Shown here one piece after another: positions 50,140 to 62,770 of a DNA stretch of 64,000 nucleotides. Each line of letters starts with the position of its first letter. The stretch's first letter is position 1. The notes under the pieces are model-generated. The model was not told the DNA's origin. It ran no database searches and worked only from the letters and a program-made list of their open reading frames with translations. This DNA is from Dromaius novaehollandiae (taxonomy: Eukaryota > Chordata > Aves > Casuariiformes > Dromaiidae). The translations under genes were made by a program, and so were the position numbers. The stretch spans positions 8,951,448 through 9,015,447 of the forward strand of contig NC_088108.1 of the NCBI RefSeq assembly GCF_036370855.1, in the 5' to 3' direction.

Positions 50140-50279
50140 CCATCCTTGAAGATTTTCAAAACTTGAATAGACGAAGCCCTGAATAACCTGATCTAACTTC
50201 AGAATAGGAGGTTGGAATAAGTGATCTCCAGAGGTCCCTTCCAAGTTATTTTTTTCCCCATGATTTTTATGCTCTATGA
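50140..50279 (+). mobile_element. CR1 LINE, 5'-truncated 3' end
   Basis: This is the terminal 3' piece of a chicken-repeat-1 (CR1) non-LTR retrotransposon. The order of landmarks follows the avian CR1 consensus: a 'catccttgaagattttcaaa' segment, then an 'aagccctgaataacctgatc' segment, then 'ggttggaataagtgatctcc' and 'agaggtcccttccaag'. It ends in a decayed short terminal repeat, 'gatttttatgctctatga', where the family has tandem copies of an 8-bp 'attctatg' unit. Only about 140 bp remain, so no reverse transcriptase is encoded. Severe 5' truncation and the absence of a poly-A tail are normal for CR1. It is clearly less mutated than the other LINE remnants in this window, so it is probably the youngest insertion here. 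It is the best single clue to a bird source, although crocodilians and turtles carry related CR1s. Confidence 0.88.
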
Positions 50280-51983
50280 AGTCATTTTACAAACTACATA
50301 ATTTTGCAAAATAAGTGCCTTAGTCAAATTCACTGTAGACGATATCAGCACATGAAAAATCAGCACCCTTGCGTCAGGAATGAGGCAAGCACCTGTCACC
50401 TGCAGAAGTCAGGTTTCAGTCACAGTATGGAACTATATCATCAGGATGAGAGAAGGAACTCGATACTACTGCTATCCAAAGTGGCACACATCACTGCAAC
50501 TATAAAGTTTGGACACAACAAGCATAAAACAGGGAGAGAAGCAAAATCTAGTTAGAGAGAGCTGGACAAACTGCTGCTACTGCATGAAGTACTGTGGGAA
50601 TCATGGAAAAAAGTTCTTGGCATTTATGGGTACTTTGCAATCCTATGCCAAAAACAGCAGGTTGCTTGATAAATCTACTCTGAAAACAGGAAGAGCAGAT
50701 TTTTAGTTCTAGTGATGATTGAAAACTTGCTTTCTTAGCCTTATGTAAACTATACACCAGTGTCACTGCACAGTTCCCGGTGCAGCACCATTATGTTCAG
50801 GAGCAGCTAGAGGTTAATAGAGCGGTTGGCTAGGCAGTCACCTGAGGTGGCTTTCCCCTAGAGAGCATAAAATACTGCAAAAAACCTTCCAGATGTGGTT
50901 TTAAAAGGTTAAACAGGCTCACCTCTGCAAAGCATCTTGCAGGTGTCAATGCAGCCTGCTGAATCACCCTAGCCTATATGCAACATATATTATTGATTTT
51001 GACTGGCACCATCTCAGCCAGACACACCACGGACTGCCAAACGGATTGCCCACTGTCTTCATGCTAGGAAGATGAAGAGACAGGGCCATGGAAAAGTTAC
51101 TGTGAAATGTAGTTTAAACAGTTTCACTCCATTCTAAATGTCAGCCTGAAATTTTCCAGAGTTTTAATCTGCCAAGTGCATGCATGCTGGTGATTTCAGC
51201 TGAACGATTCCTAAGCTTTATTTTCCCAGTCTTATTTTAAAGCATGTACCTTGTTGGAACAGACCAAGAACACCCACATGGATAAGGTGGGCTGGTGCTT
51301 CTCTTTTGCTAGCTAAAAAACTGACAAATAGGTTTTATTTCCTTTGATGTTCTACTGGTATTTTTGTAAATCCCACTCTGCTTTGGGAAAGGGAAAAAAA
51401 AGACATAGCACAATTATACCTTCTTCTAAAAGAGTAGGGGATTTGCTAGGGAATTTTGTACTACTGTGGGAGGCCAAATGCATCAAAATATTCGCTATGA
51501 GGTTGATGGATTGCTGCACCGAAAAGGTAATGCCTGGATGAATGTATCTGTAGGTAGCCATAAAAGTGCTGTAAAGACAAGAGGAGGAAATTAAAGGAGC
51601 TGAAATGTCACCTGGTAAAACAGGAGTGATTCTAAAAACAAATGCTGATGCTTGGAAACACTGGTCCTTTGGGACTGTGACTCAGACCACTAAGCTCTAT
51701 GGCATTTTGCAGGAGGCCACGGAAGTTGGCATGAATACTTCATAGCTGGGTCTTGAGTGATGGGCCTTCCTCCTTCCCCCATATGATGAAATTAATATTT
51801 ATTTTGTATACATCATTCTTGGCAAGTCCAAGAAGGTAGAAATTCTACCATATCCTGAGAAGGGTTTTATCTCCACAGAGGGCAATTGCTGTTTGCCCTA
51901 TTTTCTTCTACGAGGGCATAATTACGTAAGGCAGGGTAATTTCATGAATAAAAGCTCAGGTGTACCCAGTGGGGTGAGCTTTT

Positions 51984-52003
51984 GGGGCGGGGGGTGGGGG
52001 GGA
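51984..52003. repeat. G-rich tract with quadruplex potential
   Basis: G runs of four, six and seven are separated by single bases ('ggggcggggggtggggggg'). This is enough G for a four-stranded fold. Confidence 0.85.
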
Positions 52004-54399
52004 GATCTGTAAATCTTCGTCTCTAGCTATGTTTCTTTCTCAGCATCACTGCCTACTTTGGAAGATTCAAATTGCTCCTTGGAGGCCTCATTGCTGGTTG
52101 GAAGGTACAAACACTTTAAGAAAGGAGTGCTCTACTTCCAAATGTTGCTGAATAAATATAGCCAAACATAAAAATTAGACTTGAAGCTGGTCTTTTTTTC
52201 CAGGCACCACTGCAGAGATTTTCCAGAATCAAAGCATAAGGTCTTGAAAATAAAAAAAGGCCAGCAGAGAACTGCATGAGTCAGAGAACTGGCAGCAGCA
52301 TGTGAGGCTGTTCAGTTCTAGCCCACAGGGATGAACAAATTGAGAGTACCTGAAGGTCACTGCTGTCTCTCAGTTGACCTATGTGAAATGAATCTTTGGT
52401 CTCGGTCCACATCGAGTGAAGGGAGGTCTATCCAGAAACAATTAACAATCCTTGAACTTAGCACTGCCCTGCATGAGGCACCTCTTCTGTGTCCATTTTC
52501 ATATAAGGCTTCCCAGTGCTATTTATCTGCGACCTTCTCCTAATCCAAAGCTACTGCAGAACAAGGGCAATCTTCAGGAAGGGACACTCAAGGCTGGATC
52601 CAGCCCTGCTAGCACCAGGGTATTCCAAGCAGTTAAACAATTTGTACATCCTTGTCTCCAAGTTTTCAGTCACTCCTTCTCCGTCAGTTCCCATTCCCCC
52701 TCCTTTTTTCACGGGTGCCACGGCTCCTCGGCGGGGCAGGGAGCATGGCAGCCTGGGAGGCCACAGCTGCCTCTTGCGCTGGAGCAGCATCCGTGGCTCC
52801 TCCCAGGTCCTTGAATGTTTTTAGAGACTGTTCCAGCCCTGGATGGAGCACACAGGCTCCCCTTGCTAGCACGGACACATGCTGTTGATAAGCTGTGCCA
52901 GCATGGAATAAAACATCTCCTCTTATCTTTATATATCCCACAGTAACTACTAGCAATGGCCCCCTAAACTCATGTTAATGAGTAGTAAATTTTGCCTTAT
53001 ATTTTTTATGAGACTGGATTTCTTTCTGTCATGAAGGAATTAAATACAAGCATCCATTAACACTTACACCAGCAATATGAAAGCTGCAGTTCTCCTCATG
53101 TACTAGCTTACGTTTTCTGAAATAACCAGCCCTGGAAGTATGAGCCAACATCATTGGGGGTGCCTCGTTTTGAAAATTTTAAAGGACAAAACAGACAACA
53201 ACCTTATAGTTTCATTCATGCTGTGATATACTCTCCCCTGCAGATAATTTCCTAATTCTTCAATAGGAGTAACAGGAGCAGAACCTGGTCTTTGCCTAGA
53301 GCTCCCTTTTCTTGCACACATGCACTGGGCCTGGGCTCCAAGGCCATCAGGTTCCAATCTTCAGCGGAGTCTTTGGGCACTACCAGAAAATGATGGTAAG
53401 TTCTCATTAGCAGTGAGGGAAAGTGGATTTTTGCCTTTAATTTAGGCTGCAGCCACTCAGGGAAGTGTGAAAGCATTTATGTGATGGAACTGATGAGCAG
53501 CGCAAACGCAATTCTGAAAAAATGCTGGGGATTACTGTTCTGCAATTCCTTATTAAGTACTTTCACCTTCTAAACATGGAGGAGATAGATCAGAAGTGTT
53601 TCATATATAGTAGTAACTATGATGACAGAAAGGGATTTAATAAAATAATACAGAAAATTTACCACTGCACCTGAAGACCACAGTATGTAATTATACAAAG
53701 CAGGCAAGTGTCACCAACTGGCAATGCAGAGGAGTTATAGGGAAACTCCAAGTGACCAAACAGCACACTGTAACAGCTGAGAGGAAGACAGCGTTCATTG
53801 TGTGCTGATCTAGCCTCTTACAAAAATTGACATAAATATAACTGTTAATAGCAAAAACAGGGATCTTCAACCCAAGAATACAACAAGCAGATTTTTTAGA
53901 TGTTACAGAATGAGCTGGTAGGGCTTTCAAGTGGGAGGGGAAATTACCTTAAATTCACGGCTTGCATTTCCTAACATCTCAAGAATAGAGGGCATAGCTG
54001 AGGGAAATTCAGAGTGCTCTTATGTCTGGGAAATCAGCTCAGTATTTTACAGATCCGTACCAAAGAGAATATCAAAGAAAAGATTCAGATTTGTTAGTGA
54101 CTGCAGACCCCAAGAAAATTAACTGTTGGAGAAGTTCATTTCCAGATGTTACCATGCTTCCTAAGCCAATCTCTGTGCCGTGTCTCACTCTTGCTGTTAT
54201 GGCTTGCAAAAGTAGCCTAAGAGTAACTTTTTTTCATGATACCCAAATTCACACAGAGAATATTTTCAAATGTGGGTGACTTAAACCACATTTAAGGCAC
54301 ATTTAGAATGAAATGAAGTTAATGATAAAACACCTCTAAAATTTTTTTTTCTTTTAAAATTAAGGAAATAATCCATTCATTATAGAATTGAAGTATTTG

Positions 54400-54461
54400 C
54401 AGGATCTGTTTACACTTGATGGAATGGTTCTATAACTTATGAAATTAAGTAACAGATCCTG
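54400..54461. repeat. 11-bp inverted repeat in AT-rich DNA
   Basis: 'caggatctgtt' (54400-54410) and 'aacagatcctg' (54451-54461) are exact reverse complements separated by 40 bp. The flanks 'agtatttg' and 'tgatatgcaaaa' extend the match loosely. The surrounding AT-rich sequence is not a recognised repeat. Confidence 0.8.
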
Positions 54462-56199
54462 TGATATGCAAAATATAAAACAAGAAAAATAGGAAAATCT
54501 AACATGCATGTCCCTCCAAACATGTTGATCCTAACTCACCATTGCCTTGCACCTTGAGTTCCCACCAATGCCTGTGCAACCTGAGTTCCCATGCTCCTCT
54601 GAGCGATCATCCTTTCACGCTTCCATTGCGAAGCTGACAGTCATCATTTCATCTGACAACAGTAAATTGGACTGAACATATTTATCATAGGAATGTTTTC
54701 CATTAGCCCGTCCTCCAAGAGACGAATACAATTATACATATTGAACGTCAGCTCTTTAAGGTCATTGCAATTTAGCAAGAGTAAAATAAATCATCATGGC
54801 TCTGGTAGGGAAATGGACACCTTGCCTTGCCAAATGCACGATTGTACTACTGAGCAGATGGAATTTGTTCTGTTGGGGCCAACTTTATCTTGAGTGGAAC
54901 CACACACACTTCAGCCAAGCTAGACAGGAATCAATTTGCAATCTGGAATAAGATGAGCCTAGCTTTTACCAGGGGGCAGTCCGCTGCCTCCAAGATCCTT
55001 TGAATATGACCATGTCCTCTGTGCGCAACAGAAATGCATACATCTGGTTCTGTAATTTTGCCCCTTACAGGCCAGAAACAGAACCTATACTACTGTTGAA
55101 GTCATATGTGAGAGTTCAGTTGCCATGAGACAATTCAGAAGGTAATTTATCCATCACGGTATTTTTTACTAAGCATACATTTAATGGATGATACGACTTA
55201 CTACACATATTATAAACTTTTAATGATACTTCACACATCTTCCATCTTGAATTCTGTGACACTCTACCTCATAGTTATGATGAGAAAATGTTGCACCGGG
55301 AAGAGCCCTAGAACCACAATTCATCATAAGCAGATCATTTATTCTCTTTAAAATTTTCATAAAAATGGATTCAACTTGCACAGTTTCTCTTTTTGTATTG
55401 CATTTTGACATGATCATAAAACTGGCAATATACTGAACATCGAAATTCTGCAATGACTCATAATTGCTATAAAGATTAAGAGAGAACAGAAAATAGAATA
55501 AATTCTTGTAACATTCTCATAACAATCTTTTGGCTGTGATGCTAACAGGGTTCAAACAAAATTCTCATGATACGAATTGTACTGAACATCTGTAGCTATT
55601 ACAAAATTAACCTACTTCCACATCTCTGAGTGATTTCACTGTTTTTTTCCTCAACAAGCAGTGACAAACTTTAACTTGCCAAAACTGTCTTCTTTTTGAT
55701 TTTTTTTCTCCGCTGACTCAATAAATCAGCAACTGTATATGATTCCCTGACTGTACCATTAACATTTTAGTATAATAATTGGCATGGTGATTGAAGAAAG
55801 CAGAACTGTGTGGTGTGAAACTCCAGGCATATCAATCACAACTGGCAATCCCAGCTTTCTCAGTGCTGTAAAAACCCCCTTCATTACTGTCAGTTCTCTT
55901 ACTTTTCCCATATTTAAATCATTTTATTATAAGCAAGTGAAAACCACTCCATGCTTAGCAAACTACTATTGCAGACAGCAAAGACAATGGCTAAAAGTCC
56001 AAGGGCACACTGAAATAGCAGAGATGTATTTGTGCCAGCAAAAACTTTATCAGGGGACTGGAAAAAAGACAGAAATGCTTGGAGAGTGAATGAAGGAGCT
56101 CAGAAGCTGTGCAGAAAAGGAACAGCATTGGTCATCCTTATGGACAGCAAGATTCTGTAGTACATCGCATTTTTCCCAGAATCAAAGGAGAAGTGAATT

Positions 56200-56220
56200 T
56201 AATAATAAGACTTATTATTA
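56200..56220. repeat. Near-perfect 21-bp AT-rich palindrome
   Basis: 'taataataag', one central A, then 'cttattatta'. The two 10-bp arms are exact reverse complements. The low-complexity composition means it may have arisen by chance slippage. Confidence 0.8.
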
Positions 56221-56762
56221 GACAGAAATGATAAATAAAGGCTAACTTATCTGAGCAGATGATCTTTTTGCTTCTTTCTACTTCAGTGGGGCATCCTTCT
56301 CCTTACAGGGAGCATTTAAAAGAAGCCAAGCTGCAGATACCAGGTGCAACAGCACCACCACTACCATCTTCTCCATTTCCATTTCTCTACAAAGCACACC
56401 CCTTCCCCCTTGTCTGCAGCCAATGTATAATCATTTGCGCTAATTCAAATCACCCAGTAAGGTCATTCCTATTAGTAGCTGCTGCTTGCTGAGGGAGGTC
56501 ATCATCAGGCAGCTGCTTTGACTATGAGCCAGCGTTAGTCCCTTCACCGATGCATACCATAACAAAGAGGTGGAGAGCTGGTACCACGCATGGTCTTACT
56601 CATTGGACAAAGCCAAAATAAATAAAAAAGTACACAAAGAGAAGCAGTGACGCTGTTGCATCAGTGGAAAAGTCACAAACCAAGGTGAAGTTTGGAATTA
56701 CTGAAAGATGATCTAAAGATGACCGCAGGATAGTTCTGCTGTCTACTAAAAGAAACAGTTCA

Positions 56763-56798
56763 GGGGGAGGGGGGAAAAAAAAAAAAAAAAAAAAAAAA
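56763..56798. repeat. G-rich then poly-A tract
   Basis: A 'gggggaggggg' run passes directly into A24 (56775-56798), a purine-only stretch. The minus-strand open frame that crosses it reads as homopolymeric phenylalanine and proline and is not a gene. Confidence 0.95.
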
Positions 56799-59479
56799 GA
56801 CCTTAGTCTGTACAGTCTATTCATGGGCAAATGAAAGTACCTCTCTGAGCAAAGATAAAATATGTAAATGGATAAGGCAGGATGGGGCTCTCCATTGAAA
56901 ATGCTCTCCCTAGTTGTGAATAGGAGACTTTCCCAATCAAAATACAGAATGTCTTCAGAAGAGCTTTTATCTTCGTAGTCTAGGCAACAATAAAGTTGCA
57001 ATCTGGAAGCTTAAGTTAAAAAAAACTTTGTTGATTTACTGGTTATAGGCAAGAAAAAAAGTCTGAACAAAACCAGTATTTCATTGTACAACTATATCAT
57101 CTAAAAGGGCCATTTACAGCTTACACAGCCATACACAGCTTGTATTTTCTCTCCGTGCCTCAGCACGTACGCTACACTAACAGACTCGAGTTTTCACCTG
57201 CATATGACAAAGTGGACAAATCAGCAAGTCCCGGGGAACTTGGTGAAATTCACATTACTACAATTTACTCTAAAGTTGGCTCAAAACTTAAAAATACATC
57301 TTCTATGTGCTGTGCTTCGAAGCCAGTGCAGCCCAAGAAAATATGTGTTGAATCACAAACTTAATGAGAGAGCCATTTGTTTTTCTGAATTGTACATGAG
57401 TTGGTAATTATCTCCAGCAAGCAATTTTTGTCTGATTGTGTGCGGAACAATGAAGACACAATTCTCCTCCATCTCCAGCATCAATTTATGTACATAATAA
57501 GAATTAGGAAAACAGTCATTGTGACTGGTATCTTTTACAACAATTGGCTCATTAACCTTAAGTATATCTTCCTGACTTTATTTTTAAGGTCAAATCCAGG
57601 AATGGATGGAATTCCTCATCATACTTTACACAGAGGAATATATGCCTCATATACTCTTTCTGCATGAACGTCCACAACTTTAACACTAGCATGAGACTTT
57701 TAAGATTGTGGTGGTAGGCAAATATCCAGAGCGACAAGCTATGCGCAGTCCCTGCTTGCACCAGGAGACATGCAGGGCTCCACGTGCTCTGCAGACTGCA
57801 CGGAACGAGGCTGGTGCAGCAAACCAGTTTAGCTGACTCCAAACACAGTCTAATGGGATGGAAACCAGTTTAGGTCCACCAGAGTTATGTGCCAAACACA
57901 GCAGCAAATAAGCAAAAGCAAAGTGTTTTTTCTGAGAAACTCTCCTATAAATGCTTCTTCAGACTTGGAGCTAAAGTGGGCAAATACATTGCTCACAGCT
58001 ATGCCCTTAAATATGAGTTTGGCATCAGCCTCAAACAGTTGACCTTGGTCTACCACTGGGGACACTAAATGGTGCTGCTATTGACTATTTAGATAACAGT
58101 GAGGAAAGATTACTGGAGCTGATTATTCTGGCAGAAAGACAAGAACTTTACAGTAATGTGATAAAATCCCTCTTCAGTATCCATGTTTGCAGGAAACCAT
58201 CACAAGGTACTGCCCTACCCCTGGCAAGTGCCTCTGCGAGCAGTGAGCAAGGGACCGAATTCCGAGATCTCCTGCAGGGTAAGAAGGAGCCCTCTGAAAT
58301 CTTTGTCCTTCTGAGCTGAGCACCTTTCCTAAAAATACAGATATTCTGAAGAAAAGAAAACATAAGAGAATCTGAATGATTTCAAAAAGGTTTGTGAAGC
58401 AGACATTTAAAAGTGAAAAAGCAAAAAAATGCAATGGGGCACAGTGAGGAACCCGTTACTTAAAAATGCCTTTGCATCAAGAGGAAACACAAATGGTGGA
58501 AATTCCTGCTGAGATACGGACTCCCTGGGAGTGCCTAACAGTTCCCAGAGCTAACAAGAAGTAGCTTTACTGAGCTAGGGCTTAAATGGATATAATGCAA
58601 AAGACAACCATTTTTACAGATAAGATTTTTCCTATGCTATTTTTGGATGAACTGGTAAATTGCTTTTCACTATGAGTAATAACTGCACATGCCATAGCAC
58701 AGACTAATTGTAGTGTGGCTTGATTAATTGTTTCCTCTTTACCAACCAAGCAGTAACTAAAGCTGATGAAACTGAAAAAATAACCTGCCCGAAACCAGTC
58801 CTCAAGTACAAAATGAATTGCCTCCGATACCAGCATTGTTTCTTCTAGGAACGGGCAACGTTCAGTAACACACATATACTTCATTACAGTTTTTAAACGC
58901 TCTTTTTCCCAGCTGAGGGATCACTCGTTCAACCAAAACACCGAGCTGCTACACTTGACTGCAAGACACAAAATGCAGCCTGCAGCTGCTGGATTACCTG
59001 CCCCGTATCTCCCTTATGCCTCTGACTTCAGTTGCACTAGTATCGAGTCCTAAGGTTATTTGATGGACACATTAACTGACGATTACACAACAAGAAATTG
59101 AGGCTCTGTGTAATCCTGGAGAAGCTGACCTGCACGCAGGGGACAGCAGAAGAAAGCAGCCCTGGAGAGAAAGCCCTGCGCAGATACGGAGAATTTTGTC
59201 ACGGATTTCCATATTTTGCCTATTACATTGGGAAGTGTTAGGACTGGATTTTGCTATGATTTGGCTGGTATCAGTAGGTACAGCTAAGTCACACAAATCT
59301 TTATATAACCCTTATGTATCTGTGAGGAGGAGGAATTTTTATATTGTTCATAGTGCTAACACGATACTCTGTCAATGCAGTATATATATCCTCCTCTGTT
59401 GAAATTATTCCGTACACTGACAGTTACTGGAAGCTTATATGAATACAAGAAAATAAGTCCTATCTGTAGCTTAAGTTTT

Positions 59480-59770
59480 CACTAATTTGTTTGTACAAGT
59501 GGCCTGAATATTTACATGCTGACGCACAGGGCAGTAAGAATCATCTACTGCAAAACTGCAGATAATTGGCATCTTTGCAACTGAATTTTAATTCATTCTG
59601 AGATTCAAAGTCATGAGCAAAATTATGCTTGCAATTCATTAATTTGAAGCCTGGCAAGTATTATTAAGCAGCAATTTGCATACAAAAGGTGTTGCTTTTT
59701 AAATACTTTTGACAGAAAAAATAATGAGTATACAAATAACAAATTTTGCATGAATATGTATATGGCTTAA
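59480..59770. promoter_or_regulatory. AT-rich segment with homeodomain/octamer-like motifs, candidate enhancer
   Basis: The segment is rich in TTAATT/ATTA cores ('gcaattcattaatttgaag' near 59.63 kb). It also has an octamer-like 'gcaatttgcatacaaaagg' near 59.67 kb and 'aattttgcatgaatatg' near 59.74 kb. It has no repeat character, no open frame and no simple-sequence origin. Such texture is typical of conserved developmental enhancers, but conservation cannot be judged from one sequence. Confidence 0.2.
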
Positions 59771-61984
59771 TAGAACCACTACCTAATCATTTCCCTAAAT
59801 TTCCCTAAAGCAGGGAGGATTACAGATGGCTCTCAGGAGGCTGTGGTATCACCTAAATCACTAAATTTTAAATCTTGCATTGCAAGGTATGTGATGATTG
59901 GTAGTCCATTCTGAATTACTTGTTAAGCAGGTTTCTGAGAGACAGCTCCGGAAAGCCTGAGTGCGCAGGGCCTGTAAGAGCAGTGTTGGGATCCTTCAGA
60001 CCAGCAACGGCACACCTGAAAGAAGACCCAGAGGTGTGGGCAATGCAGCGCTAAGGCACCTACAACCAACCTGCAGATACACCCGGCCTCGCTACAGCCA
60101 AACCCATATGTGCACCTTCAGCGTGACTGCGACTGCAGCATACAGCCTTCTGCACCTGCAGATTGGTTTTTTTCTGCTTCAAAAAAAAAATACTTGCTTC
60201 GTGCTGCAGGCTGCTGAGTTGCAAGCAGAGCTGCACACCCATGGAGAAGGAGAGTGGGCTACCTCATTAACACCCGGGGTAATGTGACGGTGTGCTGTAA
60301 TACAGAAGCAAAATAGAAATAGGTTTTTTTCGATAGCACTAGGAGCATACATTTGCTTCTCAATTTGTTCTGCTTGTTTCCAGGATTTATTTAGTAGCTA
60401 CCCATAAAAATGTACTCAGTCCTGCATGAAAAATGACCCAGTGCCTGCGCACAGCATGCTCCCTGGGCCGCCTAACGCCGACGCCGAGGCACGGCACTCG
60501 GGTTTTGTCAGCTCAGCTCCGCGGTGCTACGTGCGTATGGAGAACTCCCTAGTTTTGGGAGCTCCTGCACTGCAGTTTACACAATGCGGCTGTTCAGAGT
60601 TTGGTCCTGGCGGCCTTTCAGCCATTTCCAAAAGACAAATCCCTCAAAATAACTAAATAAACAGAGCAACTTCATTGGCATGAGAAGGAAGAAAAACCCC
60701 ACGAGATTCCGGTAAGACCAGGAGGATCAGTTAGCTTGCAGTGCTCCTACCGGCTTTCCAAAAGCAAACGGAAAAATACAGTGGCTCGCCGAAAGTGTTT
60801 CAAGACCCAGCTGCGCAGAGCAGAGCTAAAGAGAGGATGAGTAAGGACATTTTAATCCTGATCTTGTGCACACATACTCCAGCACATCCTTAGGGACGGC
60901 TGCATACTGACGGCCTAGAAAACTCACACAATCATCATCCATTGTTTGCACAACAGCTGTATCTGGAAGGCTGATCCAAGGCCGATCTTTTCAATTTGTA
61001 CATTACTTTTTAAACATGTTTATTATGGTTTCCTTTTCATCAGGTCCAAAGGATTATAACAACAAAACATATAGGGCACATACTATGTTACTGTGTTAAC
61101 AGGATTTTCATGTGGTTATGATGCACTAATTAAGTTTTGGCCAATGTTGTTAAAATTGCATGCCAGAGGTATTAATTCATCAATTACTGGCATAGAAAAA
61201 GTATATAAAAGCACATAAACAAATGTGTTAATTTAACCAAATACAGCAGATGGAAAAAAATTATTTTTGTCTAGAACCGCTCAACATTTGACTGCTCAAC
61301 AGCTACATTATTTACAAGCATGTAACATAGCACTTCGAAAAAACCCACGAATATCCATTAATGTAGAAACTGAAGTTACAGGTAGAGTCATTGTGGAAGA
61401 GGGGCCAAGAGGGGTCCCTTTGCTCGTGGGAGGCAATACCAGCGAGCCATCTCAATCCTGATTTTAAGTAAGCGCAGTGACCCTTTTGCATATACCTAAA
61501 CTTTGTGAGGGCTTCTCTAAAAATGCTTCTGCACCTTCTGCCCGGCTGCCTGCCTTTAAGCATCGCCGGGGGGGCACTGTGCATCGGCACAGTCTCTGCC
61601 GGGCCGGACGCTGCTAAGGGAAGGGCTAGGACTGGCAGGCGGAGCAGGGATGAAGGTAAACTTATTTCCACAGATTTACCAGACTCCAGGGCTGAAGCAC
61701 AAGAATATCTGGCTTTAGAATAGCTCATACGGGCAAACATTGGAAAGAATATAAAATCTCATGCTTTAGGGATTAAACTGATCTCCAAATCGCAGAGATC
61801 AAGATGTGACCTTCACGGGGATGCGCTATCCCACACATACTGTGAGGGTTTTTACACGTTCCTGACTGCGCTTCGCTTCACTTTGGATGCGGGGTTACCA
61901 GCCCGGCCAGGACCCTAGCCCAAACCACAGCACTTTTTAGATTTCCTCCTTTCTCTGAAGCTTGGGCCACACAAGCAGATGTCA

Positions 61985-62770
61985 GTAAGTGCGACCGGAG
62001 GCCCCAGGGGCTGCGGCCGCGGAGGCCGCGGTGCTGGGAGGCAGGTGGTCTCCTCTCCCACGCCTGCACGGGAGCCAGCCCTCAGCACCGCAGCAGCCCG
62101 AGGCCAGGCGGCCTGCTCTTGCGTTCGCAGAAGTTGGGGACAACGTGGGAAAAGCTTTTATTCCGTGAGAGCCCTGTTCATTTCTTTCTTCCTCATGGCC
62201 ACCAGGAAGGGGTGGCCGGCGCTTTGGGCTGCGGTACGCAAGCAGGGAGACAGGCAGCTGGAGTGAGACCTTTCAACTGGTCTGTGTTTTCAGGCCCCTG
62301 TGCTTCTTCAGCTAGATCACATAGATGCCTTTGTTTCTCCATTCACATTTAAATAATACTTAAAATATTCCAGCCAGGAACAAAGTAGGCTCTACAGGCA
62401 CCACAGGAGTAATGAAACGAGCGCCCACAGGTCATGGAGGCTGTGGGGGATCTTGCAGGACAGGGCAAGGGCAGAACACGTCTCTCCAAGATTTCTCTTA
62501 CTCCGTGAAACTGCAGGCGTTGGGGCTGCCTGCACTGGCTGTAAAGCCCCTGAGCCCCCGGGAGGCGTAGGAAAGCAGCCAGCCATTTCCACACGACATC
62601 TCTGCACCCTTTGCAAACCAAGCTCAGCACCAGCCGTCCTGAACCCAGCCCAAACGCTCCCCAGGCAGCCCGGGGAGGCACACGCACGCCTGCGCTTCAC
62701 GGCTGCGGGCAGGAAAGGTCCCGTCCCGCCCCAGCGAGGGGGGACTGCTCCCCTCATTCAAGTCGGGGAG
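61985..62770. promoter_or_regulatory. GC-rich region with two CpG-dense cores
   Basis: Two CpG-dense cores (about 61990-62130 and 62440-62770) are separated by ordinary sequence. The longest open frame of the window (222 codons, plus strand, from 62453) starts in the second core. It runs into AT-richer DNA, where its composition changes, and it has no recognisable domain. Antisense frames of 112 and 121 codons overlap its first half. This pattern argues for low stop frequency and not for a coding gene. Confidence 0.3.

Larger units (their letters stand above)
50280..61984. other. Long noncoding stretch, no gene seen
   Basis: Nearly 12 kb with only small palindromes, homopolymers and G-rich runs. 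No open frame exceeds 133 codons, and that one crosses a homopolymer. A weak 'ctgttgaagtcatatgtgag' motif near 55.1 kb could be another remnant of the palindromic repeat family. A short CpG-rich patch lies at 60.47-60.54 kb, another at 61.56-61.64 kb. Confidence 0.5.

Noticed and set aside
53225..53305. Possible minus-strand copy of the palindromic repeat ('ctcctattgaag' type)
   Set aside because: Only a short stretch resembles the family, too little to separate from chance.
56600..57001. 133-codon minus-strand open frame
   Set aside because: It runs through the G-rich/A24 tract, giving homopolymeric proline and phenylalanine, so it is an artefact of low complexity.
57870..58068. About 200 bp open on both strands
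   Set aside because: The translated peptides look protein-like in composition, but I recognise no family, and splice signals at the edges are unconvincing.
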